NCBI RefSeq assembly: GCF_019492185.1
Contig: NZ_JAICCF010000001.1
Location: 1,488,001-1,552,000 of the forward strand
Source: Chitinophaga rhizophila
GTDB lineage: Bacteria > Bacteroidota > Bacteroidia > Chitinophagales > Chitinophagaceae
Reading direction: 5' to 3'
Length of the DNA: 64,000 nucleotides
In this document: positions 37,006-46,374 of the stretch, one piece after another
How positions within the stretch are numbered: the stretch's first letter is position 1
Layout: each line of letters starts with the position of its first letter
The notes under the pieces: model-generated
Databases searched by the model: none
What the model was told of the DNA's origin: nothing
What the model saw: the letters and a program-made list of their open reading frames with translations, nothing else
Position numbers and translations under genes: made by a program

Positions 37006-39327
37006 CTATAACAGGATGATGTCGTCTTTACGGGAAGCGGGTGTAACTTTCAGATCTACAGCTTTACCATTTACGATCTTTCCTTCGATCGTAGTATTAT
37101 AGGGCGCATGCAGCTTAAAGGCGGCATTCCATCCTTCCGGCCAGCAGGGCAGCAGGTACAGCTTCCTCCCATCGGTTTGTAGTAACATTTCCTGCAAACC
37201 GATCATCGCGGATCCGCCCCAGTTGTGATCGGGTGTCCAGTCAAACCCTGGTCCCCAGAATGCAGGGAAGCGGTGAGTCCCGTCGGCAAACTTCTGCTTT
37301 GTTAATGTTGCCGCTTCTGCTTTCAGGCCCAGTCGGGCTGCAAAAATATTATACTGTCGCCAACCGATATGGCTACGGTACTTCACTACATGTGGATCAT
37401 ATTCCCAGGTATTACGGGCAATGTCCAATCCAGGCTGCCCCACTCCGTAGAGTCCCCAGGGAAATACCGGGTACAACTGAGGCGCTTCGGAATTTTGTAT
37501 CCGCTCCCATAGCAGGGCAGGTGCAATAGTCTGCCGCCCTTCAATGGTTGTCAAAGCTAACGGTGGTATCCGTGCCTCGATCTGCTTCAGCCTTTTACTG
37601 CTGACTGTATCATTACGGTATTCCGGCAACTCCAGCAGACGCATGGTGATCACTTTCAATGCAGCAATAACAGTCGCAGAGTTATAGGTCATTTTAAATG
37701 TCTCTGCCGCGGATGTAGGGAAAAGGATATATTCGCCCTTCTCGTTCAGTTCACGCCTCCCTCTTTTCCTGGCAAGCTGCCGGTAGTGTTCATCATAAAA
37801 CGTCAGACAGCTTTCAATAAAAGCCATGTGCTCCGGTGTACGAACACCTGTATACTGATAAGCGTCCAGCATCATCAGGCAGAACTCAAATACTGTTTCC
37901 CACTGATATTCCAGCCAGGCATTATACTCTACACCCGGATCTGTACCGGGAGGACGTTTTATCACATATTCTGTAATGTTTGGCAACCCGAAGTTCTCAA
38001 TCTGTTCCGTAAAGCATGCACCGGGATGCTGCCAGTATACTTCGCTGCGCAATTCTGCATTTCGCTTAATACGCAGGTAAAAATCAAACTGCGCTTTCAT
38101 CATATCAACATCCCCGCTTTTCAGAAAAGGGAAATACACCAGCCGCTGATTCTGTGCTGTCATTGTACCACCACCCCATAATCGGAAGTCAGGCGAAAAC
38201 TGCAACTCCTTATTTACATAACGCGGATCAAAGGTGAACAACCCGCCATTGAATTTAGTCGGCCATTTCCCGTAGGCATTACATCCCAGCATGTAACGAA
38301 ACAATTGGTAATTCCGGCCTACAGTGACTGCTGCAGTATCTTCACTGTCTATGTAAATATAGCTTCTGTCCCAGAAATCGGCCCACCATTGTTGTGTACG
38401 CCGCCGTGCAGAAGCAATGTCTTTACTGCTCTGCCGCATGGTTTGCATCAGCGCGGTCTTCCAGTTTTCCAGTGTAGGCGACTGCGATACTTCCATGCCT
38501 ATCATGACGTGCTGACTCCGTACCGGCTGCTTACTCTGCAATGACAATGAATGAAAGCGTGCATCCGCATATATTCCTGAATCCACCCCTACCGGTAACA
38601 TCTGTTCACCACGCATCATCCCTCCAAAAGTATTATCCCGTAACGGATCATACAGCTGATCCTTTACTGTGTCCATACCTTCATGATGTACAGTATAACT
38701 GAAAATATCCTGAACATCGCGTCTGTTTCTATGGTAAAACAAAACATCATTACCACTGAAGCTGACGTTATCTCTGTAAGTTGTAATAGGAAATGGCTGC
38801 AGGTGTTTATAAGAATTAGTCCTGCATTCCCTGTTATCTGTCAGCACATAATCCTGATACCTCCATGATTCATAAGTAGCAGTGACCTTCACCGGAACGG
38901 CACTCTTCACATCAATGTGAACTACCGGCCGGAATACGTCCACCCATACACTAATTTCATTCTGTCCATCTCTGATCTGTACATATCCCTGCGCTAATTT
39001 CAGTTGTTGCACAAATCCGGTATTACTAATAGGGCCGGAAGATAGTTTTATCCTCACCCTTCCCAGTTTAAGCATTGCGTTATTCTCATCAAATGTGCCG
39101 CTACGGGAGAGGTAACATAACAGTTCTCCCTGCTCTACCCATACATTCAATCCAATGTCTCCGCCGCCACATGGCATAGCATCGCCGGCATGCCGGCTCT
39201 GGGAATGCCAGATGACGTCATAGCGTGACAGGTTAGATGGCTGCGCAAGCAATGGTTGCACTGTCATCAGTAGTGATATAATTACAATCGGAAATATATA
39301 CCAGTCTTTCATCTTATACATGGGCAC
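37006..39327 (-). CDS. DUF5703 domain protein, GH95-like secreted glycan-active candidate
   Basis: The 773-residue exported protein has a signal peptide (IFPIVIISLLMTVQPLLAQ). Its N-terminal beta domain matches my memory of DUF5703 (DVIWHSQSRHAGDAMPCGGG, then LLCYLSRSGTFDENN). The central and C-terminal part looks like an alpha/alpha six-hairpin barrel, as in GH95-type alpha-fucosidases/galactosidases and related families (LFRYMLGCNAYGKWPTKFNG, WGGGTMTAQNQRLVYFP, FDWTPDHNWGGSAMIGLQEM). I infer a glycoside hydrolase, but I cannot name the catalytic residues or the sugar. In-frame ATGs at 39321 and 39312 are alternative starts. It leads a possible operon with the alpha-amylase gene. Confidence 0.75.
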   Translation of the reverse strand: MPMYKMKDWYIFPIVIISLLMTVQPLLAQPSNLSRYDVIWHSQSRHAGDAMPCGGGDIGLNVWVEQGELLCYLSRSGTFDENNAMLKLGRVRIKLSSGPISNTGFVQQLKLAQGYVQIRDGQNEISVWVDVFRPVVHIDVKSAVPVKVTATYESWRYQDYVLTDNRECRTNSYKHLQPFPITTYRDNVSFSGNDVLFYHRNRRDVQDIFSYTVHHEGMDTVKDQLYDPLRDNTFGGMMRGEQMLPVGVDSGIYADARFHSLSLQSKQPVRSQHVMIGMEVSQSPTLENWKTALMQTMRQSSKDIASARRRTQQWWADFWDRSYIYIDSEDTAAVTVGRNYQLFRYMLGCNAYGKWPTKFNGGLFTFDPRYVNKELQFSPDFRLWGGGTMTAQNQRLVYFPFLKSGDVDMMKAQFDFYLRIKRNAELRSEVYWQHPGACFTEQIENFGLPNITEYVIKRPPGTDPGVEYNAWLEYQWETVFEFCLMMLDAYQYTGVRTPEHMAFIESCLTFYDEHYRQLARKRGRRELNEKGEYILFPTSAAETFKMTYNSATVIAALKVITMRLLELPEYRNDTVSSKRLKQIEARIPPLALTTIEGRQTIAPALLWERIQNSEAPQLYPVFPWGLYGVGQPGLDIARNTWEYDPHVVKYRSHIGWRQYNIFAARLGLKAEAATLTKQKFADGTHRFPAFWGPGFDWTPDHNWGGSAMIGLQEMLLQTDGRKLYLLPCWPEGWNAAFKLHAPYNTTIEGKIVNGKAVDLKVTPASRKDDIILL

Positions 39328-39363
39328 GCGGAACTTTAGTTGCTAATGGAGATACTAGCGCAA

Positions 39364-39695
39364 TCAGTTAAATAGAATTTCCGTGGATGTTAATTCAGCT
39401 AACAGGTCCTGATACAGGTCAACAATTTCATCTTCATTAGCCGACTTCTCCAGCAACTCAATAAATCAACAACAATGTATTTTCCGTTCTCATTTACAGC
39501 TAATACAGGCTCACCATTGAAGAAATTATTTTCGGCGATGGAAGCCATAAGATCAACAAGTGTTGCATCAGAAAGCATCCAATTCAACACGTCAATATCA
39601 GAAGCCCTTTTCAGCCTTTCGGGTAATCTCGGATTTTCCGGATCAAGATGCAGCCTGTCAACAGCTATTGAACCAAATTGACGATTATCAGACAT
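39364..39695 (-). pseudogene. ParB/Srx-like domain gene remnant (deletion or frameshift)
   Basis: The first 77 or so codons read as the start of a ParB-like N-terminal domain (FGSIAVDRLHLDPENPRLPE, SIAENNFFNGEPVLAV, KYIVV). Where the EGNRR-type motif should follow, the frame changes to unrelated sequence (DLLSCWRSRLMK) and stops at 39399. A different frame continues with plausible acidic helical coding (IELLEKSANEDEIVDLYQDL) and ends at 39364. This fits a gene whose middle was deleted out of frame, leaving N- and C-terminal scars. No neighbouring partition or mobile genes remain. Confidence 0.65.
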
Positions 39696-39922
39696 GAAAT
39701 TACTTTAATACAATTCCGTAAAACTTCTCTACACTGATAGAATTGGCGTCCGTCCCTTACTTATGTAAGACATGCTTGTTCTATTCGCATGCTACTGTTA
39801 GTTAATGGCGACCATGCGCTAATCATCCCAAACAAAGATAAGATTTTAAAAAAGCATTTAAAAGACGGACAGCATCCAATGTAAACCTATTTCAGGACGT
39901 TACCCTCCCGCTTTAATCCCCA

Positions 39923-39972
39923 CCATCTTACGTTCATCCTACGTTCCTGAACGTAGGATGAACGTAAGATGG
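39923..39972. promoter_or_regulatory. Perfect 50-bp palindrome with four GAACGTA half-sites
   Basis: Arms 39923-39946 and 39949-39972 are perfectly complementary over 24 bp around a 2-nt centre. Each arm holds two copies of TACGTTC (or its complement GAACGTA) exactly 11 bp apart. No T-run follows on either strand, so it is not a typical terminator. It is 159 nt upstream of the condensing-enzyme gene and may be an operator or a cruciform-forming site. I see nothing else in the 39696-40130 gap. Confidence 0.75.
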
Positions 39973-40130
39973 CAAATACCTGATCGAAAAACAGCCATAA
40001 TATGTTGCAGAAATGCTAAAAATACCGCCTCAAAAGACCACTTATTAAGATTTTATCTATATTCCTGCTTTGAATCAGTAAGAACAGGACAATACACAGG
40101 CTTTAACCTGTATTCCAAAATAGTAGTTGT

Positions 40131-42002
40131 ATGCATAAAGTGTTCATTACGGCTACCGGAAAATTCCTACCCAATACACCAATTTCCAATGACAAAATGG
40201 AAGATTATCTGGGTAGAATTAACGGCATGCCTTCCCGTACCAAAGATATTTTCCTTAGAAAAAACGGTATCAAATCCCGTTACTATGCACTCGATACCCA
40301 TCAGCAAACTACCCACCAGGCTTACCAGATGGCGGCAGTAGCTATTGATGACTGCCTTGGTTACGCAGCTGCGGGCAAACAGGACATAGACTTCCTCAGT
40401 ACTGCTACTACGCAAAGTGATCTGCCTGTACCGGGCTTTGCCAGTATGGTACAGGGAGAAAGTGGTATTGGTACCTGTACCCTGGCTTCACATCAGAGCG
40501 TATGTGCCGCCAGTATTATGGCTATACAAAATGCCTGGATGCATGTGCAGGCAGGGCAGGCACGTAATGCGGTTGCCTGCGCTGCAGAGTTACCCAGCAG
40601 GATGTTCAAAGCCTCCCGCTTTGCCGGACAGTCCATCGTGGGAGAAGATGCTGCACTGCCTGCAGATATCGACTTCCTCCGCTGGATGCTGAGTGATGGC
40701 GCTGGTGCTATGCTGTTACAACCTGCTCCCTCCCGTACCGGCGTATCGCTGGAAGTAGAATGGATAGACCTCCGCTCTTATGCGCACCAGTATGAACTTT
40801 GCATGTATACGGGCACGAATAAACAGGCTAACGGCAGCATCACCAAAACGTGGCTGGATTATGAGAGCATGAGTGCGGCCGACAAAGACGGCGCTATTAA
40901 CCTGAAACAGGACATGCAACTGGTAGACAATATCGTGAAACTGGGCATACAACGTTTCTTTGAACTGGTAGATGAAAACAAAATATCACCGGATGCCATT
41001 GACTGGCTGGTATGCCACTATTCTTCCCATCATTTCAGAAAGCAGATTACTGACCTGCTGGAAAAAGGTGGTGTCAATATACCTGCTGAGAAATGGTTCA
41101 CTAATCTGTACACCGTTGGTAACGTCGGAGCGGCATCTATCTTTGTGATGCTGGATGAATTGTTGCGCAGCGGCAAACTACAGCATGGGCAACAGATACT
41201 CTGCATGGTGCCCGAAAGCGGCAGGTTCATTACCGGTTATATGATGCTGCGGGTGGTAGCTCCTGCCAATACTGGCACTGTTACCGAAGATATCGCTACC
41301 ATCAAAGCGCCTGAGATCAGAACGCAACAGAAACCAGTACAGGAATGGCTGGTAAGGCAACTGACCGGTTTGTGGTTTGACTTTGAACGCTCCCTTCAGC
41401 AGGTACCGATCGTAAAGAAAATATTCAACGGCCAACTCACATTGGAAGAATATAAACGCCTGCTGCTGAACCTCCGGCAACAGGTGATAGACGGTTCTCA
41501 ATGGATCGCCAGGGCCGCTTCCAATGTCAGCATGCAATACTTTCATGTACGTTCTTCCTTTATCCGCCACTCTTCAGATGAACACCGCGACTACCAGATA
41601 CTGGAGAAGAACTATATCAACTGCGGCGGTAATGAAAAAGACCTTTACACCGGCGAAAAGAACATCGGCAGTGAAGCGCTCAGTGCCTATATGTTCCAAC
41701 GGGCTAGTCAGCCAGATCCGTTTGACCTGTTAGGCGGTATGTTTATTATCGAAGGACTGGGCAACCGGGTATCGGGGAAATGGGGACGGGCCATTCAGCA
41801 ACAGCTGCAGCTGAATGCAGATCAGGTATCCTTCTTTATCTATCATGAAAGCAGCGATAGTAATGACAACCACTTTGAAAGGTTCGAGACAGCCATACAA
41901 TCTGAACTGCTTACACAGGAAATGGCGCAGAAGATCGTTAAGACGGCCAAGGTAGTTGCAAGACTATACCGTATGCAACTCGAAGAACTGGACAATTTCT
42001 AA
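40131..42002 (+). CDS. KAS III-type condensing enzyme fused to a heme-oxygenase-like (putative diiron) domain
   Basis: The 623-residue protein has an N-terminal beta-ketoacyl-ACP synthase III-like domain (about 1-378). The catalytic triad Cys125 (HQSVCAAS), His296 (VCHYSSHH) and Asn331 (VGNVGAAS) is intact. The opening (TPISNDKMEDYLGRINGMPS, RKNGIKSRYYAL) resembles StlD/DarB ketosynthases, which make cyclohexanedione/dialkylresorcinol products. The C-terminal part (about 405-623) looks like an all-helical heme-oxygenase/TenA-like fold with possible metal ligands His480, His485, Glu492, Glu541, His572 and His581, as in iron-containing redox enzymes. The combination suggests that condensation of acyl chains is followed by or coupled to oxidation, but the product is unknown. 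The downstream gene starts 11 nt later. No ACP or ligase gene is adjacent. Confidence 0.82.
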   Translation: MHKVFITATGKFLPNTPISNDKMEDYLGRINGMPSRTKDIFLRKNGIKSRYYALDTHQQTTHQAYQMAAVAIDDCLGYAAAGKQDIDFLSTATTQSDLPVPGFASMVQGESGIGTCTLASHQSVCAASIMAIQNAWMHVQAGQARNAVACAAELPSRMFKASRFAGQSIVGEDAALPADIDFLRWMLSDGAGAMLLQPAPSRTGVSLEVEWIDLRSYAHQYELCMYTGTNKQANGSITKTWLDYESMSAADKDGAINLKQDMQLVDNIVKLGIQRFFELVDENKISPDAIDWLVCHYSSHHFRKQITDLLEKGGVNIPAEKWFTNLYTVGNVGAASIFVMLDELLRSGKLQHGQQILCMVPESGRFITGYMMLRVVAPANTGTVTEDIATIKAPEIRTQQKPVQEWLVRQLTGLWFDFERSLQQVPIVKKIFNGQLTLEEYKRLLLNLRQQVIDGSQWIARAASNVSMQYFHVRSSFIRHSSDEHRDYQILEKNYINCGGNEKDLYTGEKNIGSEALSAYMFQRASQPDPFDLLGGMFIIEGLGNRVSGKWGRAIQQQLQLNADQVSFFIYHESSDSNDNHFERFETAIQSELLTQEMAQKIVKTAKVVARLYRMQLEELDNF

Positions 42003-42012
42003 AGATTCTGAT

Positions 42013-42903
42013 ATGTTACACACACAAGAATATTATCAGCAGATGCCGCATGACTCCCGTAATCCGAGTCACTGGCATGCGCTGTTCCTTGATAAAAGTA
42101 TTCCATTCAATCCGGATGCAAAAGCGGCATTCCTGTATGACTCTTCTACCAGGAGCAGGCAGTTCCTCTACCCGGTCATAAAAGCATTTGCGCGCCTCAG
42201 CATTGTGCTGATGCAGATATTCAAGATATTTGTACCAAATCTGATCAATGCGCCGAAAATGCTGCATAAAAGCCTTTACTGGGGCATGAAATACTTCATT
42301 ACCCCGGAGGCCAACTTTCTGATACTACGGCATTTTTACCTGGGGTCTGAAGTACTACGCTTCATTAAGGATAATGTACGTGGTGCGGAAAACATTCCGA
42401 TGAATCCACTCAAGCCAACGAAGGTGGGCGATGTGAGGGACAATCTGTTCCTGGAACACGATCTGAATCTGTATAACTTCATCATCAATCTCAATAAAGC
42501 AATTGATGAAAAAGGTGTAAAGGTCCGCAAACAGGAGACTCCCGATTTCAGTGCTATTTCTGCTACGCCTATACCGTTTGAAAACTTCCGTCACCGGTGG
42601 ACCAACTTCATTGATCTGGGAACAGCAATAGAGATATTCACACCGGTATATCAGTTCTTTCTGACAGACGCTGATTTCTGGCGGGCAACCAACTCACTGC
42701 AACTGGATGAAGTAATAGGAATTTATGCGGCAACGATCATGGATTGTCCGGAGAAATTGACGGCACTGAATAACAAACATCCGATGATACCGCTGCCGAT
42801 GGCAGGTGCAGCTTTCCGCCTGTTACTACATGGTTTTTCCACAGAAGTGCTGCACGCATTGCTGGTACAGGCCAAACTGGAGCAACAGCGGCAGGCAGCT
42901 TAG
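42013..42903 (+). CDS. Uncharacterised protein in operon with the condensing enzyme
   Basis: I do not recognise this 296-residue protein. It is predicted mostly helical, without signal peptide. One hydrophobic/basic helix (about 50-75, YPVIKAFARLSIVLMQIFKI) could lie on a membrane. Conspicuous segments are MKYFITPEANFLILRHFYLG, FLEHDLNLYNFIINLNKAI and a C-terminal MIPLPMAGAAFRLLLHGFST. The His/Glu/Asp residues in the second segment could be functional, but I see no known catalytic motif. The start at 42013 is 11 nt after the condensing-enzyme stop; an in-frame ATG at 41956 would overlap it. Its 3' end overlaps the converging recB gene by 4 nt. Context suggests a partner of the condensing enzyme. 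Confidence 0.8.
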   Translation: MLHTQEYYQQMPHDSRNPSHWHALFLDKSIPFNPDAKAAFLYDSSTRSRQFLYPVIKAFARLSIVLMQIFKIFVPNLINAPKMLHKSLYWGMKYFITPEANFLILRHFYLGSEVLRFIKDNVRGAENIPMNPLKPTKVGDVRDNLFLEHDLNLYNFIINLNKAIDEKGVKVRKQETPDFSAISATPIPFENFRHRWTNFIDLGTAIEIFTPVYQFFLTDADFWRATNSLQLDEVIGIYAATIMDCPEKLTALNNKHPMIPLPMAGAAFRLLLHGFSTEVLHALLVQAKLEQQRQAA

Positions 42904-45900
42904 TAAATATTAAATAATTGCTGCTGTGGAGGTTGTTTTTTATTCGCATCAGGCGATAGGCTATTCTCCAGCTGCAGGATCTTGGATAAGGGTGGTTTAG
43001 TGGTAAATATACCAGTAGACTGCCCTTTTCTCATACCTCTCACAAAACAATAGATTACACCCCCAAACTGCTTTTCATAATCGAAAGCAGGCAGACGGCT
43101 CTCCAGGTATTTCTTGGCGGCCAGTGTATAAATCAGGTATTGCAGGTGATAGTTATTCTCATTCATGGCTACAGCTACCGCTGCTGGTGTATACTCTTCC
43201 GGCGTACCCCCCAGATAGTTAGACTTCCAGTCAAGTATGTAATACCGGCCCTCATGCTCGAAGAATAAGTCCATCTTTCCATTCATGATTCCTTCCAGCT
43301 CATGATTGCCATGTTCATGAAAACGGCGTACTACTACACTGGTTCCTTCGTCAGACAGGCCGTTCAGCATATCCGGGAAGAAAGCGGATACCGGGAAATC
43401 AAATTCAAATTCTGGTATACGTTTATGCCAGATGATCGCTGACAACGGAAATGTTCGGCCGTCTACCGTAAAGTCAGTTTGCAGTACGTGTTCCAGTAAC
43501 TGCCGTAACATAGGCCCGTACAGTTCCTGCTGGCCCGGCACAAAGCGGCGTACGGTTTCAGTAATCCATTTCTCCCATCTGCTGTCATCTGAGAAATTAA
43601 TATTCTCAAACAGGAAGTGCAGCAGATTACCGGTTTTTGCACCACGCTTCAGGGTGTAAAAGATAAATGTTTCATATGGATCTTCCTGTTGCGAGGGTCG
43701 TGTTCTGAGGTTATGGGCTGCCTTAGCTGCCAGCATGGTATAACTCATCTTACGCCAGTTCTGCTCCTTTAACACAAAACGCACCGGCGTATTACTATCC
43801 AGCGGCGCAAGCGGCAATATATTACGTTGCGCCTGTTGCTCCGGCACCACCGGCGCGCCTTCTTCAAAGCGGATGATGTCCGGTGATGGTGCAGCTGCCT
43901 TTAACGCATCTATGAATGTGAGCAGTGTGGATTTACGGTGATAATTGTTCCGGAAAATAAAACACTTATACACTGCACGGGTGATGGCGACATACAACAA
44001 CCTTCTGTTCTCCTGCTCTGCCTGACGCGCAAAAGAGGTCTGCTGTGCTTCTGTCATACGCTTCTTCTCTACGCCTACATAATCGCCTGTAACAGGATCC
44101 CGGAAGCTGAAAAATTCCACGTATTTATTTTCAACAAAGTCCAGATACGGGGCCATCACAATTTTGTATTCCAGCCCCTTACTTTTATGAATAGTCACAA
44201 TATTCACCGCTTCTTCGTCACTTTCCATACGTTGCTCATACTCATCTCCTTCCGTTGCCATCCCATCTATACCGCGTTTCAGCCATGATACCAGCTCGGA
44301 CATCGAAAGATTCTTACGGTTCTGTATCTGATGTACCAGCTCTGTCAGCTGAAACAGGTTAGAGATAACGCGCTCGCCGCTTTCCGTATGCGCATGCAGC
44401 AATACATTTCTTACATTGAAGTCGGTGACGAAATCCATCATGGCCGTATAGATACCATCCTGCTGCCACCTGTTCTTGTAATTACCGAACAATGCAAGTG
44501 TTACCTCATCATCCAGCTTCAGTACCGATTCCAGCTTTAAACCGGTAAAAGGAGATAATAATGCCCTGTTGATAGAAGACCTGTCAGGTGCAAGCATCGC
44601 CTCCATCAGGTACAAGAGGTAAGTCGCCTCTTCCGATTGCAACACTTTGGCGTCATCCACGGTTACCGCGGGTACGCCCAGTTTTGCCAGCTGCATCTTC
44701 ACTTCCCTTCCCTGCCTGCCGGTACGTACCAGTATACCTATATCAGAAGGCTTTACCGCACGTCTTTCTTCGTCTTTTTCAATAAAGTATTCTCCGCTTC
44801 TTAAAAGCAATGCTACCTGCGCTGCGACACTTTCTGACAGCTCTGTACTATTAGGCGCATTGAAAATAGAAATAGGGACATCCGGCGTTTCGTTCCTGAG
44901 CAACAGGCCCTTAGAATTATGCTCCGGACTATCCACCCTGATATAGTTGATAGCACTATCTTCTCCGCTGAAATAAAAGGTATCAAAGTCTGCTTCCGGC
45001 AAAAAGAACGTGTTCATTGCTTCAATGAACGGCTCGGATGAGCGGAAGTTGTGGTTCATCCCATATACATGCTGTACAGTGTTCCTGGCTTTGAAGTAAG
45101 TAAAGATGTCGGCCTTACGCCATGCGTAAATACTCTGTTTTGGATCTCCGATATAAAAGAGGATGGTATTTTCTCCGAATGCCTGCTCGAAGATCTCATA
45201 CTGCATCCTGTCAGTATCCTGAAATTCATCTACAAACACCGCTTTATACTTCTCTCTTAATACTTCTTCCAGTCTGGGATTCTTTTTATCTACCAATGCT
45301 TTATGCAGGTTGGTGATCATATCGTCATAGCTCAGCAGGTTATTCCGTTTCTTAAACCCTTTCACGCCTGCTGCTATCTCTTCTATAGCAAAGCAATACA
45401 GTCTGCTGGTTACCTGTTGTACAATAGCTTTACGCTCTTCATCTATCACCGCCACCTGATCCATCAGTTCAAGCATATCTGGTAGTAACGTGGCGATATA
45501 CTTGGCGGTATTTCTTTTATCAGCTACGGCTTTTATAAACTGCTCCGGGTCTTTCACAAAGGGCAGCAAGGCTGTTTTCGCGTACCTGTTCCCTTCACAT
45601 AGGCCTGTTAACCGCTCCTTGCCATCACAAACATAGTCCAGTAATGTCTGTTCCGCGGCAGCCTTCCTTTCATCAATCGTTTCGAGCTGTTCTAACCACT
45701 CTTCCTGTTCTTTCTGCCTGATGGCATAGCGCGTACCCGGCTGATATGCATAATAACGTTTGCCACCCATATGTTCATTGAGTGCAACATTGATATGCTC
45801 CATCATATCCGGTTCCCATATTTTCTCTAACAGCCGTATCTGCAGGGTAGTAACGTGTTTACGCCAGAATTTCTGTACTTCTTCTGCGATCAGTGTTTTT

Positions 45901-46358
45901 GTATCCTGGATCATCTCAGCGCCAAACAGCTGATCTGTTTCAAACGCAAATTCATTGAGTGTCTTCTGGCAGAAGCTATGGATAGTCAGTACTGCTGTTT
46001 CATCCAGAAACAATACTGCGTCACGCACCTGTTGCTGCACTACTTCCAGTCCGTTACGATCTACGGCTTCTGCTACTATCCTGAAAATATTCTCGTCTTT
46101 TATTTCCTGTCCGGTAGTCAGTTTGTGGGCTGTACGCACAAACAGCCGGATACGTTCTTCCAGTTCGGCTACGGCGGCTTTGGTAAAAGTTACCATCAGG
46201 ATTTCTCTGATAGAAAGCGCGTTCTCCAGTATCAATCTCAATACGAGAATGGCAATAGAATACGTTTTTCCGGTACCCGCACTGGCCTCTATCAGGTTAC
46301 TATCCTGCAGGGGCACGGTAGCCGCATCAAAATCCTGATAATTGATATGTTCGCGCAT
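42900..46358 (-). CDS. recB: Exodeoxyribonuclease V beta subunit (RecB)
   Basis: The 1152-residue UvrD-type helicase/nuclease has Walker A EASAGTGKT at residues 24-32, the helicase motif DEFQDTD, then FYIGDPKQSIYAWRKADIF and LLYVAITRA. The C-terminal RecB-family nuclease domain includes GKMDLFF, ILDWKSNYLG (catalytic Asp and Lys) and HLQYLIYTL (QxxxY motif). It should be the 3'-5' helicase and nuclease of the RecBCD complex for double-strand break repair and degradation of linear DNA. It is the last gene of a recD-recC-recB operon, with 16 nt between recC and recB. Its end overlaps the converging plus-strand gene by 4 nt. Confidence 0.94.
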   Translation of the reverse strand: MREHINYQDFDAATVPLQDSNLIEASAGTGKTYSIAILVLRLILENALSIREILMVTFTKAAVAELEERIRLFVRTAHKLTTGQEIKDENIFRIVAEAVDRNGLEVVQQQVRDAVLFLDETAVLTIHSFCQKTLNEFAFETDQLFGAEMIQDTKTLIAEEVQKFWRKHVTTLQIRLLEKIWEPDMMEHINVALNEHMGGKRYYAYQPGTRYAIRQKEQEEWLEQLETIDERKAAAEQTLLDYVCDGKERLTGLCEGNRYAKTALLPFVKDPEQFIKAVADKRNTAKYIATLLPDMLELMDQVAVIDEERKAIVQQVTSRLYCFAIEEIAAGVKGFKKRNNLLSYDDMITNLHKALVDKKNPRLEEVLREKYKAVFVDEFQDTDRMQYEIFEQAFGENTILFYIGDPKQSIYAWRKADIFTYFKARNTVQHVYGMNHNFRSSEPFIEAMNTFFLPEADFDTFYFSGEDSAINYIRVDSPEHNSKGLLLRNETPDVPISIFNAPNSTELSESVAAQVALLLRSGEYFIEKDEERRAVKPSDIGILVRTGRQGREVKMQLAKLGVPAVTVDDAKVLQSEEATYLLYLMEAMLAPDRSSINRALLSPFTGLKLESVLKLDDEVTLALFGNYKNRWQQDGIYTAMMDFVTDFNVRNVLLHAHTESGERVISNLFQLTELVHQIQNRKNLSMSELVSWLKRGIDGMATEGDEYEQRMESDEEAVNIVTIHKSKGLEYKIVMAPYLDFVENKYVEFFSFRDPVTGDYVGVEKKRMTEAQQTSFARQAEQENRRLLYVAITRAVYKCFIFRNNYHRKSTLLTFIDALKAAAPSPDIIRFEEGAPVVPEQQAQRNILPLAPLDSNTPVRFVLKEQNWRKMSYTMLAAKAAHNLRTRPSQQEDPYETFIFYTLKRGAKTGNLLHFLFENINFSDDSRWEKWITETVRRFVPGQQELYGPMLRQLLEHVLQTDFTVDGRTFPLSAIIWHKRIPEFEFDFPVSAFFPDMLNGLSDEGTSVVVRRFHEHGNHELEGIMNGKMDLFFEHEGRYYILDWKSNYLGGTPEEYTPAAVAVAMNENNYHLQYLIYTLAAKKYLESRLPAFDYEKQFGGVIYCFVRGMRKGQSTGIFTTKPPLSKILQLENSLSPDANKKQPPQQQLFNIY

Positions 46359-46374
46359 GTGTTGTTTGGCTGTA

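Noticed and set aside
39958..40341. 127-codon plus-strand frame overlapping the condensing-enzyme start
   Set aside because: Out of frame with the strong KAS III coding sequence and begins inside the palindrome.
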